A DNA stretch of 64,000 bases, taken from the NCBI GenBank assembly GCA_028673005.1, contig CM054113.1, forward strand, positions 67,396,350 through 67,460,349, given 5' to 3'. The DNA is from Tanypteryx hageni. Lineage: Eukaryota; Arthropoda; Insecta; Odonata; Petaluridae. Below the pieces are notes generated by a model. The model ran no database searches, was not told where the DNA came from, and saw only the letters and a list, made by a program, of their open reading frames with translations. The position numbers were made by a program, and so were the translations under genes. Shown one piece after another: positions 10,491-23,700 of this stretch. Within the stretch, counting starts at the first letter, position 1, and the number at the start of each line of letters is the position of its first letter.

Positions 10491-12664
10491 GAGGGGTCTT
10501 CATGGAATGGTCGGTCCAAATTTAGTTTTTTTTTAAAGATCTCTCAGCACCCAATTGACCGATTTTTATGAATCCTCCACTAATATCAATGTTGAACCAA
10601 GAAACAGACTTAAAACTTGGTACACATACTAAAGAGACATTGAAGATATGCGCCTTGGTGCCAGAACTTTGATTTCTTGAGGGAGGGAAAGGGAGGTATC
10701 AAACTTGAATCTTATTTAATTTGTTCATACCAATAAAGGGGGAATATTGGTCACTTATTTTGAGAGTACCTTGAATTTGAATGAAAATATTAGCGAGTGA
10801 AATGTGCATGAAAAATTCAAAACTGTAAATCCGGGGCAAAGCTCCAGTAATTATCTAGTAAAAAATATTCAATCAGTAACTACGAAGACATCACAACATG
10901 TAGATACCGAAATATGAACAAAAACTAATTATAATTAAAACGAAAATTTTTTGCCAAGAAATACATAAACATAAAATGTCCTAGCCTAATTTACAAACAT
11001 TTTACAGACATTTGAGAGCTAATGATAGTCATTAGAATACCTGTATTAACATATCCCTTTCCTCTAGTTGTGCTTTATAAAATTCCATATCTTCTTTCAG
11101 CTTTATGGAGGCTCTTTTGAGCTGATCAAATTCTCTGCATTTATCTTTATGCTCTTTCTGAAAAAAAATGTAATCACTTGAATGAATTATAAATGTTACA
11201 AATATGTGAAGATTTTTAGAAACATTTACTTCACCATTCAGTCAAAAAGAAGGGTTTTATTTTTTAAAATAATCTATACTTATATATAAAAATTGGAATT
11301 ACTCATTAATCGCATGCGAAGCAAATAAAACATTTGATTTAACAATGAACCCTATGATGCAAGTATTTTAGAGATCCTTTGTAAAAATTCATACTGGTTA
11401 TTTTCTTGCTGTAACCACATCATTAAGTAGCAAAATACAATTTTTTAAATTGCTGTCTAAGGACGTAAGTATCTCAGTCTTCATACAATGAAACAAAATT
11501 TTCATCTCTATAAAATGCAGATAAGATGGAAAAACTCAAAAATAGCATTTAATATTATCTTACAAATCCATAAAAATGCTAATTATATTATTATCTTTAA
11601 AATGAAAGCCAAATTTTCAAAAATGTTCTATTATAAATTATAATTTTTAATTAGAACACTCACCTGCAATTGCCAGTGTAATTCCTCTATTTCTTCTATT
11701 TGGTCTTTCAGTAACTCCACTTGATAAGTTAAAGAGGACTTCTCATTATCTAGTTGTGCATTTTGAATCATAGATTTTCTAAATTTTTCTTCTAATTCCT
11801 TTAGTTCATGCTAAAAGAATAAAAATGACATGGCTTAATTTCATAATTAAATAATATTCAGAAAGTTGGTGATAAACATTTTCAGGAGTAAAATTTCCAC
11901 ATCCATATTTACACATTGCTATTTAGGTTTATCAACCAAAATTCTAAAATTATTTTAAAAGATTAACAATAAGAATGTACTATGCATTCAAGGCAGTATG
12001 ACATACAACAAAGAAGTTTGCCTACAGCCTATGCACAAATTTTTACCTACAATTCTCCCACATGAAATCAACATGTTTTCTCAGAAATACAGAGCTACCA
12101 TTCAATACTACATTTACTTGCAAGAAAGCTGCACTTTTTCCACAACAGTGAGGCTAAAAATTAAAAACAAAAAATTTACCCAACTGCTAAGTATATATTG
12201 TAGCGATCCTGGAGGTATACAGGGTCGTGGGCAGTCGTGATTGACGAAGGAGAAGAAGGGAAAAGAGTAAGCAAGGGAGGAGAAGTGAAGGGGAAAGACA
12301 AGGAGGGGAAAAGAGTAAGCAAGGGAGGGGAAAAGAGTAAGCAAGAGAGGGGAAGTGAATGGGAAAGACAAGGAGAGGGAAAGGAAGTTCGAGGGTTTTG
12401 GAGTTTGAAAGACGGTAGATGGTGGCGGAGGCAATGAGAGAGAGTGCTTGGATCGAGCGGGCTGCTCGGACGAGGCCAAAGGATCTGGTCACAATGGGAT
12501 CACGGTTCCACAACTCCACAGGAAGCCATATTGTTTTATTGTATCTTTGTTTCTTTCATTTTTTGAATACATTTGTTGCTCAAAAAAAAGGAACATCACA
12601 TGTGGTTATTCACTCCAAAATCGTGTAACCTACCCCCTGACGATCAGACAGAGACATGCTTGTC

Positions 12665-12733
<69 letters not shown>

Positions 12734-15700
12734 GCAGTGAAACCTCTATTTTGCACTTTTGAAGGGACCACCTAAAAAAAGTATAAAATCGAGGAAAGTA
12801 TAAAATTGAAGAAAATATTAAAATCAGGAAAATGAAAGTGATGCAATACAAATAAAAATGTGGTTGCTTTATATTATAACTTTGGCAAGCCATCTACAAT
12901 AAATATATGCTTGAAAAAATATACAGGCATACCTCCCATCTCGTAATAACAAAAAATTTTTTTCTCATTTCTAAATTTGTTTAAATAATAAAACTGCTAT
13001 ATCTCTGTTCTTTTATGTCCAACTGCAACCAAATATACTATTTTATTTCTTTAACCAGTCTAATACGGTTGTTTGTCTCTTTTTTTCTCGACCTCTCAAT
13101 CTATAAAGTTCATTTTCAACTTTGTTGCACAGAACAATGCAATCATCTTCAGCATCAAACATGCAAATATACTTTATTGCTACTTCCAATCCTTTCAGTG
13201 CATCTAGGAAGGTGGTTTTGTCCTCTACAACATCGTCCTCCTCTTCCTATTCTACTGGCATAGTCAACTGTTCATTTAACACTTGGTTAATGGTTTGGAC
13301 GGCACAAATATTTAGAGCATGGTCTCACAGTACATAGTCCTCAAACTCCATTCCATTAGGTTGTAAACTACACCAATCCTCCTCTTCATTTTCTGTTAAT
13401 TTCATAAAATTGTCATCACAGACACTGGTGAGATCAATGCAAAAACAACACTTCACGAAACAGTTCTTAATTGTAGTGGGTGATACCAACCGCCAGGCCT
13501 CTGCTATGAAGTTGCATGCAACACATTCAGCTTAATCTTAGTAGCATCCTGGAGCAGTCCACCATCTATCATGGCTACAGCCTTCCGAACCAACAGCTTT
13601 TTATAATGGCACCTAAATGCATGAATAATACCCAAATCTAAAGGTTGCAGCTACAGCTACAGTTGGCAGGGAGAAATATAATCTTTATGTTTCTGAGAAA
13701 CATGTTCTTTGGGTGAGCAGCACACTGACCAATGAAAAGCAAAATTTTGCTGTTTTTACCACCCATTTTCCTGTCTAGTTGTACAAGGTAATCTTCAAAT
13801 ATTTTTGTTGTCACCCAAGAATTTGCATGGGCTTCATATTTTGTATGCAGGGTTTTGGCATTCTTAAAACAACGTGGGTTTCTAGATTTCCCAATTACAA
13901 GAGGCAGAAGTTTATCACTGCCATCTGCATTGCATGCAAGGAGTACTGTAATTTGTTCTTTAGATTTCGTACCATCATGGCAAGAATCCCCTCAATAAGC
14001 AAGAGTTATACTCAGTTGTAGATTGAAAAAAAGACCTGTCTCATCAGCATTATATGTCACAGAGGTCATAACCTTGAATTTCATGCAGTAATTTATTTTT
14101 CCAGTCTTCGACAGTTGCTGCATCAACACTCCTGCTCTCACCTGGTAGAATTCTGTAGGTAATATTGTCTTTTTTTAAATCTTTCGATCCAACCATTAGA
14201 AGCAGAAAAGTTGTCTAATCCTAGACGAGCAGTGATGTGCAAGTCCTTCTCTCTCAAGTGGGTGCCATCTACAGCTGCATTACTAGCATGTACTTGCTTA
14301 AACCATGTACAATTGTGTTCAGTGTTGACACAGGAAGTCCCAGCTGCAATGCCAGTTTGACTCATGTTCCAATGTGCGCATCAAATTGGGCTAAAATTCC
14401 GATTTTATCACTTAACGTAAATGCTTTCTTTTCCTTTATTATCCATATTTCAGGCCTACAAATTCTTTTTAGAATGCTAAACTTCACATAGATGTCAACT
14501 TTCTGGTAATAAGACTCTGGCTTACCACGTAATAAACAATTGACTGCAGCTCTCAAAGCACACCTGTGATCTTGCAAGTTTGTATCATAGATTGGCCGAT
14601 AAATGTATACATAGTCACGAGGTTACCAAACTTTCACGACTATTTTGACATATTTAAATAAACGAACTGTTTACATGATGCTCTATTTATTTAAAAAGCA
14701 TGGCCGATTGTCAGTCATTGTATGATCATAGCGTTTCCTTTTTTTTTCTAGTTCGTAAGTTATAAATAAGTTCTAAAGTCACTACACTCACTAGTCACTT
14801 AAATTAATTTTAAGGTTACAATTAAACTGTAAGTAATTTCAGTTACCAGATTCTTTAAGGTTTAATGTAGAAGTTTATCTATTTTAAATGGACTATTACG
14901 TCTATATGTTTAGAACTGTGTTTATTCTCTTAACTTTCATTTTGTAGTAATAAATTTACATGAAATAGGGTAGATGTCTTAATAGCGTATTAAGATGAGG
15001 TATTACTATCATATTTAGTACAGCATAGAACAGGGTTGTCCAACATACAGCCCGCGGACCAGAATGCGGCCTGCCGGAGGTTTTCATGCGGCCTGCGAGA
15101 GGCTTTCATCCGTTCAGCAAACTTTTTGTAACTATTGCATACAAATTAAATTTACAAAAACTTTTAAGTGGTTCTTTATTAAGGATATGCAATGCGCCTG
15201 TGTTGAGGTGCATTTTCTCAATAATCAGTCTTTGATTATTTAAAAGTTCCTTCTTCATCGCGATTCCTGATACTGCAGTCTCAACCGCAGGGCCACCGAG
15301 AGGGCGGGGATACCGGGGCAAAATCCCCGAGGCCCGGGCCTCTGGGACCTGGTCTTATGAGTGGTCACAATACTTTCCTATCGTAAAACGTGGGTGCAAG
15401 GAACGCCGTCAACCGATTTCAAGGGGCAGCATTTCGTCCCTTCCCACTTTCCTTTTCTCAGCCCTAGACTTGGGTTTTCCCTCTGCCCACTGCTTTTCTA
15501 TCTTCCCTTAGCGCCGTATGCCATCTCCCCACTTCTCTCATTTTCCTCCCCTTGCAGTCATTAGCTCGTCATAAAATGCTACGAGAATAAAATTTTCCTG
15601 AGCGTCGGCAACAGTGGGGATTTGTGAAGGCGAGAAAGGATGTTAAGGTTCTCTATTCCATGATCATATGATAAAATAACAAGCTGCATATGGTGACAGC

Positions 15701-18700
15701 GTCCCAGCAATGCATCCTTTTAGCATTCTTCACTTAATTATCCTTCTTTTCGATTGGGTTGTCTTTAGTGGTTTGTTAGTAATGGCCGCCCTTTCTTCGC
15801 CTGCAATGAGAACAGGGGATGGTAAGCCGTTATGTTCCTACACATTGGAGAACTCGCATAGTTCTCTCACCTACCCCTTCTTCCACCAATTTTGCATTTG
15901 GGAATTTCACGAAATATGTTAGCCCTTCTCTCCCGTCAGTTCTACAAAGCATTTTGTCAAAGAAACATCAGTCGAGTGAGTTTGGTCTTCTTGCAGCTCT
16001 GTGTCAAGTTAGTGAATATATAACAGGTTTGTGTTTTCATTTATAATTATTTAATAATATTTTGTTGTCTTTGCTCGGCAGTTTATATCAATATTGACTT
16101 TTACTGTTTTTGCGTTTACGAATGCAGGTGTTACTTAGCGAGTTATGGACATAGCAAATTAAAATCAGTGCTGCATTTTAATTGAAGAGGTAAGTTTTGA
16201 TTTATATTTAAAAATCTTGCCAAAATCCGCTATTTCTGCTTCTTCCTTTTTCAAGTATTTTTACATGACTGAGGTCTCAAAAATACTTCCTGCTAGAATA
16301 ATAGTCTCAATTTAATCGTTTCTTAATTTAAAATGCATGTGACGATCCTTTTAAATTTTGGCCTCATAGGGCAGTGTTTTTCAAAAACCTCATGAGTAGT
16401 ATATTCCGGGAGATTTGTTATAGGTTAAAAAAACAACTTATGTGAACAATGAAACTTCCTTTATTTATTGATTATAAAACACTGCTTTTTCAACTTTAAT
16501 TTTATTGTTATAATATGGTATAAGTAGAGAGCCTGTGACATGCATCGCAATCACATTGAATTCATTTTGTACACAAGATAAAAAGTTGTTAGTCCAAAAA
16601 ATTAGCCTTTTGCATCAAACAATCGCTAGAAGAGTAGAGGAGCTTGCATCTAACATTAAAAATACTTAGGTAGAAAGAATTAAGGCGTGCAAGTTTTACA
16701 GTTTAGCTGTTGATGAGAGTACAGATGTGTGCAATACAGCTCAATTGGCAGTCTTTGTACAAGGAGTCACCGACACTTATGAAATAATTGAGGAACTTCT
16801 TGAAATTTGTCCAATGAAAGGCACAATAAAGGGACAAGACATTTACGATGAAGTAAAACGTCTGTTGATAAAATTTAGACTCCAAGGGAATAACCTTTGT
16901 GGTCTAACAAGTGATGGAGCTCCTGCGATGACAGGGAAGCTAATCGGGTTTGTAAATCTAATGCAAAAATCATTGTCACATGAAATTATCACATATCATT
17001 GCATAATTCACCAGGAGCAAATTTGTGCAAAGACATTGCAGTTGAAGCATGTGATGGAAGTTGTTTCCACAATTAATTTTATTAAGTCACAAGGGCTCAA
17101 TCATTGACAGTTCCAAGCCTTGCAGAATTAGGATCAGACTATGGCGATGTAATTTACTTCAGTCACATACATTGGCTTAGTAGGGCAAACACATTGGCGT
17201 GCTTCTACTCTCTGCTAGAAGAAATAAAGGTTTTTATGAGAAACAAAGGAAAGGATGTGAGTATCATTGGCTGAATGACCTTGTTTTCTTAGTTGACACA
17301 ACCAAATATCTTGCAGAATTGAATATAAAGCTACAAGGACGGGGTCAGTTTGTCAATGCATTATATGAGCATGTTACAGCCTTTACTGAGAAATTAAAAC
17401 TGTTTCAAAGGCAGTTACTTGTTAAAAAAAACTGACCACTTCACAACACTTTCAGCAAGACGTGATAAGACAGTAACATCTGAAAAATACGCAACATTGA
17501 TTAGTAGCCTGAGAAACGAATTCCAACAGAAATTTGCCGATTTCAGAAATCATAGTCTCGAGCTTAAAATTTTTGCTGATCCATTTAGCATAGATGTTAA
17601 TGAAGTGGAAAATACCTTTCAATTAGAATTAATTGAAATTCAAGCCAGCAGTCACGTGAGGAGAGCTTTTGTGGAGAATGACATTCACACGTTTTATAGG
17701 AAATATGTTAACAAAGAATCATTTTCAAATCTTTCGAAACATGCTATTCGGTTTATTGCACTGTTTGGTAGCACATATTGTTGTGAACGACTTTTTTCAC
17801 TTATGAAAAATGTAAAGTCAAAGTCGAGGTCATTATTGACAGATGAACATTTATGCAATGTACCTACTTCATATTTCCACGTCAAGTGTACGGGGGGACA
17901 TTGATTTTTTGTGCAAGCAAAAACAATGTCAAATATCTCACTAAATCATTAAAATTGTTATTTGCCTATTTTTATATTGAATAAATAATAATCTTTGTGA
18001 ATCATGTGAATTTTATTCTTTGAACTTCAATAATTTTAATGATAAAAAAGAAAACATCAAGCGTAAATGATAGTCTTGAATGGTCTATATGGTATAGACA
18101 TTGGCCTGCATAATCGAATCCCTAACAAAAAAAAGGTCATATGTTTTGGCCCGAAGGGGACTGAAAATTTCTAAATGTGGCCCTTCACTGAAAAAGGATG
18201 GACAACCCTGGTATAGAAGATATCAGCTGACATGAAAGTGTGTCATTGTAATAACAAATTGCAAAAGAGCCTAATACTATCGGAAAATTGCAAATTATGT
18301 AAAATCCATGTATAAATACAATTGCTACTGAAACTATGTTAATGTTCATTGTATTTTCTAAAATACAAAAGTCTAAACGTAAATTTGGGTGAATTTTCAT
18401 TGTCAGGACTTGAAAAAATAAAGTGTAAATTCGGAGAAAACGTCAAATCGGATAAAATTTTATATTGTTATTATGAGAATTTGGCCGAGACCAGATAAAA
18501 AGTGCATAGAATCAGGGAAAATGTAAAATCAGATAATGCAGCCCCTTCAGTCCCTTCTTTGTGTGATTTGGCAACGTCGTTCCCCTTCTCTACTGTCAGA
18601 GCTCAATTTAGACTGCCCCGATAATAACTTGGCAAAATCATCATACTATTCTCTCTCTGTGGTACGTTTCTTGACGTTATCAGTCGCTTACCACTTTAGT

Positions 18701-20666
18701 TATTGATTTGCCAGATGCGCGCTAAACTCGTCTTACCTACAAGAGAAGCTATGGATTTGAAATTCGGTTTGATAGTGAATCAGTGGATTCAACTGACAGG
18801 AAAAATACGAAATACAAAAAAAATCATTTAAAACGTGTATTTTTCTCTTCTTGTTGTTTCAGTTCCTGTAAAAAATATGGGAGTCATTACAGAGCATTTG
18901 TAATGTTTTACATAATTTAGAATTGAGATTCGAACTTTGGTCTTAAATAAGTCTGAAGCAGGAGTGAATTGTAATTAGGTTACCACGAAATTACATTACG
19001 TTCCATATTGGCAGGAAAAAGTTTTACACAAGAAGAAATCCATTTTTTATCAGTGGAAATTTTATGTGGTCTGACTACCTCGCACTACCTCCCACATCAC
19101 ATTCCTGGATGTCGATCTTTACCTTCAAGACAGCCAAATCCGCACCTGTGTTCACATCAAACCCACCAACAGCCTCCAATACCTCCACTTTGATAGCTGC
19201 CATCCCCTTCATACCAAAACCTCTATCCCCTATGCCCTTGCTCGTCGAGGATGGAGGCTTTGTTCCGATAGAGCATCCCTTCTAGAGTATTACTCTGTCC
19301 TCGAGGATGCTCTTCTCAATCGTGGTTACCCTCCAGTCTTGGTCGGCGAACAGATCCATAGGGTGATGACGCCTACCCACAATGGATCTCATCCTCACAC
19401 ACCCACTATTCCTGCATCTACCCCTCCATTCACTCTTACGACACTTTTCCTTCCTGGTATCCACGAAGCTCTCAAAACAATCCTTCATGCTGCCCACCCA
19501 ATTCTTACCTCTTCCTCCCATCAGTCCCTCTTTATCAACCTTTTTGCCAATCCTCCGCTCCTCTCCTTCCGCTGGCCCCCAAATTTGGGAAATATCTTGT
19601 GGAGGAACTTCCCACTTCTACCACGCTTCTTGCAATAGGCTCCCACCCCTGCAGAAAACCTCGCTGCCTCACTTGCCCTATCCACCTACCATTATCTTCT
19701 TTCTCGAGTCCCTCCACCAACATCACCTCCAGAAGCAACTGCACCACCTGTAACGTCATTTACCTCCTTACCTGCACCCTTTGTCCCGCGTTTTATGTAG
19801 GCCTCACCAGCAATCCGTTCAACATCCGAATGAACGGTCACCGGAATAGCGTTTCTCTCAGACGCCCCCTCCCAGTTGCATTACATGCTAATACCCACAA
19901 TGTCCCCTTCAATAGTTGCTACAATGTTAGGATTATTCGCGCTTTACCCTATGACACTCCTGCCCCCCTTCTCCGACACTGGGAACTAGCACATATCCAT
20001 CTTCTCGACTCTTTCTCTCCGCCTGGCCTCAACCTCCGCTAACCCTATTAGCCCCCTTACAATGTCTCCTTGTTACATTGTAGTTATTCGCACTTTCCCT
20101 TACCACACTCCCTCTTTATTGGCTATCCACCCCTCCTACTCCCCACCTCCTCCAATCATCAACCTTCCCACATCACCCTGTCATTCCCCGCCCAGTGTGT
20201 CACTTTACGTTACTCTTTCGCTGAAGAAGGGCATAGGCCCGATAAGCTTGCGTGTGTTTTTGTGTTCGTGTGTTTTACGTGTCTCTTTGACGCCCCCAGC
20301 AGCCTGCCAGCTTGGTCCTCAACTTGGTAAGTGTCCGCTGGGCTTCCCTCAACACCTTGTTGCCACCCTCATCACTACCTTTTCTTTTCCTTAAGTTTTT
20401 AGTCTCCGTATTTCTCTCGCTGAAGAAGGGCGTGTGTTGCCCAAAAGCTCCAAATTACAAGCCTTCCTCTATCGCTGTGGACGTCCACCACTGTATAGTA
20501 AGTGTTCACTGGCTCCTTCCTATCCCTCTCAACCTCTCGTTGCATTTATTTCATCATATTCTTTTTCCGTATCGTTATATTATTTATATATATATAAACT
20601 TAAGGAAAAGAAAAGGTAGTGATGAGGGTGGCAACAAGGTGTTGAGAGAAGCCCAGCGGACACTTA

Positions 20667-20737
<71 letters not shown>

Positions 20738-23700
20738 TATAACGATACGGAAAAAGAATATGATGAAATAAATGCAACGAGAGGTTGAGAGGGATAGGAA
20801 GGAGCCAGTGAACACTTACTATACAGTGGTGGACGTCCACAGCGATAGAGGAAGGCTTGTAATTTGGAGCTTTCGGGCAACACACGCCCTTCTTCAGCGA
20901 GAGAAATACGGAGACTAAAAATAAGCATAACACTGGAGGTAGGGGTTCGGGAAAAGAGGGGATAGGGGAAGGGGAAAGAGGGGTAAGGCGAAAGGAAAAA
21001 GAGGGGTGATTGGAGTGGGAGTGTTAGCGAGGGTTTAAACCTGGTAAGGAGAGGGAGCGGTGGATGTCAATATGGGTTAATTCCCATTGACGGAGTTGTG
21101 GAGCGGGGAAACTACTTGGAAGAGCACGAATAGTTTTTACTGTGAAGCAGCTATTGAAGGGAAGGGAGTGGGTTAACGCATGGTCAGCCACTGGAAGGGG
21201 GCGCCTAAGAGAGACGCTATTCCAATGGCCGTTCATGCGGATGTTTAGGGGTGTGGTTGTGAGCCCTACGTAGAACGCGGGGCATTGTGTGCAGGTAAGA
21301 AGATATATTACGTTTTTGGAGGTACAAGTGCTGCAGGATAAGATAGGATAGGAGATTTGGGTAACGGGGCTGGTAAATGAGGAAGAAGTATCTAAGATGG
21401 GGCAAGTGAGGCAACGTGGTCTTTTACAAGGGGAGGACCCTGCGGGGGATGGTGGAGGGCCGATGAGGAGTTCCTTGCGCCATAGCAGGTCGCCAAGATT
21501 CCTAGGTCGGCGGAAGGATATCATAGGGGGCTTAGGGAAGAGTAGCGTAGTTGTGGGTGAGTTAAGGAGAATTGGATGGGTGGCCGCGAGGATGTTATTT
21601 AGGGCTTCGTGCAGCCCTGGGTGAAAGGTTGTAGTGAGAGTCAGAGGGACTTCTGTCTTCGAGGGTGGGTTCAAGATTGGTGGGTGTCTGGAAGGGGTGG
21701 AGATGGCACGATATATTTCGTTGCGGACTAAGTCAGCAGGGTATCCTCGATTGAATATATATATACACACACACATACATACATATATATACAGGGTGAT
21801 TCTTAATTACATACCTTAAATAGTAGCATCGTGTTCTACACATAAAAACAAGCAAAAAGTGTCAAATAAATATATGGTTGCAACCACTTCGTTAGCAAGA
21901 TATGGCAACATTATATCTGGCAACGATGAGGCAGCGCCACATTTCAGACCAATAATCATCAACAATATGCAATAATCAACAACAATACGCAACGATATGC
22001 AGTCATTCAGTCTGCAGGCTTGTGCGAGGTCACTACAGTCTAGTGCCATGGTGTTCACTGAATGGTAGACAAGTTAACGTATCAAAGAATGGCACATAAT
22101 GCGGATTATTCATTCAATGAATTAACAGACATGATATTCCTGTACGGAAAAGTAGAGCCTAACAGTGCAGCCGCAGCATGTCCTTATGCCGAAGGTATCC
22201 ACAACAGCGGCATCGAAATCGCAGGACATTCATTTCCCTGAAACGCCATCTGAGAGAAACAGGTTACATGCGGCCCAGTATGAAAAACGCTGGTAGAACA
22301 CGAAGTTGCAGGAGTGTCGATGTGGAAGATGATATTCTGCATTCCATTGAACTAACCCCGGGTACTAGTACTAGGCGGTTGGCTTCTTGTCACCAGAGGT
22401 CACACAACGGTACGGAGAGTGTTACATGATGTTGTTGTATCCGTTCCATGTACAGCCTGTTCAAGCTCTGCAATCGCTGCTGGATTTTGAGCGTGGATGT
22501 TTTCCTGCATGGTTTTTTACTAGGGTAGCCAAACCTGGTACTTCCTAGGTTTTTCCCATAAATACCTTGTCTAAATTTCACTCGAATAAAGACATCCATC
22601 TATCTATCTCTTTCCACCCGTCCTTTTCTAATTCTATACCTCCGTTACTCTCTATGTACCTTCCATTCTATATTTCTTCCTTCCTATTTCCCTTCCCACA
22701 TCCCCCTCTCTCTTACTCTACATCTATATAGTCGTTTAGATTCTATATTTCTTCCTTCCTATTTCCCTTCCCACATCCCCCTCTCTCTTACTCTACATCT
22801 ATATAGTCGTTTAGATAAGCAAAAGAATCCAAACTAAATCCCAGTCCCATTAGGATTATGTATTTTGGCAAAAAATCCTATGACAATTTAAGGCAATCTA
22901 TGTACTCGTATATACTACACGTATGCGGGTTGAGACAACAATTGATTCTCAAAGTTTAACAATGACGTGGTCAGCAAGGCAACATCCCGCTTAAAAGCCG
23001 ATATTTTTCCAAAATATGTGATTTAAATGTTAAATATGAAAGATTTCGAATGGTAGGTGGAAAAAGATGAATAGAATAAGAAACTTCACAAACTTTGTTT
23101 CAGTAAAGGGGAATCAGTGAAGAGGCTGACTTTTTTTAAATCCCAGTCAACTTATTCTGGTACCAATTTAATTTATTCCCACCAAACTGGCCCAAAAATA
23201 AGGGTGCGCGAGGTACAAGAGCAAATATGATATGTAGAATGTAGAGCAAACAAAGCGATATACCAAGTTGCTTTATGAAATTAATGCCCCTTATTTCACA
23301 ATCCTGAGAAAATTTGTATACATTTCTACTGTTCACAGCTGAAGCATTCAAAGTACAATGAAAAATCGTCATAGGCCAGTGCCTATTTACTCAAGAAGTT
23401 GAATACTAGGCACACTTTTGATCTAGACCAGGAAGTACCTGACTAGGTACATTAAAAGTAGTCTGAAATGCTTGCAGAATGGAAGCACCAACTACTCGTA
23501 TGTACATATGCAGAAAAAATATTTAAATATTTAATGAAATGAAAAAACATTACTGCAGACATAGCGTTCGAATAGTCACATGTTTACTTCTGATGGGTCA
23601 GTGTGACCCAAATGCGTAAATATCTGACAATGGCAAAAAACCCGTGCAATTTTCTGGCATGGGTAAGAGCACTCCAGCGACAGAGTACATGAGAGCATGT

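Larger units (their letters stand above)
12735..18556 (-). mobile_element. pogo/Tigger element interrupted by a hAT
   Basis: The left terminus reads CAGTGAAACCTCTATTTTGC followed by a GAAGGGACC segment and AAGTATAAAAT iterations. The right side (18400-18556) carries the inverse iterations (TGTAAAATCAGATAATGCAG) and GAAGGGACTG on the reverse strand, but the outermost bases are lost. The minus strand holds a decayed CENP-B/jerky-type transposase at 13.4-14.6 kb. The stretch 15031-18210 is a separate hAT inserted later, so the pogo element itself is about 2.6 kb. Confidence 0.6.

Noticed and set aside
12114..12519. Overlapping minus-strand open frames of 110-121 codons rich in Ser/Leu/Pro
   Set aside because: They translate the GA/CT-rich iterations of the candidate LTR; low complexity, no domain, two frames open at once.
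12199..12667. A complete LTR retrotransposon or endogenous retrovirus
   Set aside because: No second LTR, gag/pol coding, primer-binding site or polypurine tract found nearby; at most a solo LTR.
18062..18125. tRNA/SINE-like B box (TCGAATCCC) preceded by a weak A-box-like TGGTATAGAC
   Set aside because: Spacing and cloverleaf do not fit a tRNA, and it lies inside the hAT near its 3' terminus.
20312..20933. Open frames on both strands through the (TA)n run (poly Tyr-Ile)
   Set aside because: Microsatellite translation plus Penelope 3' UTR; they exist on both strands because the region is an inverted repeat.
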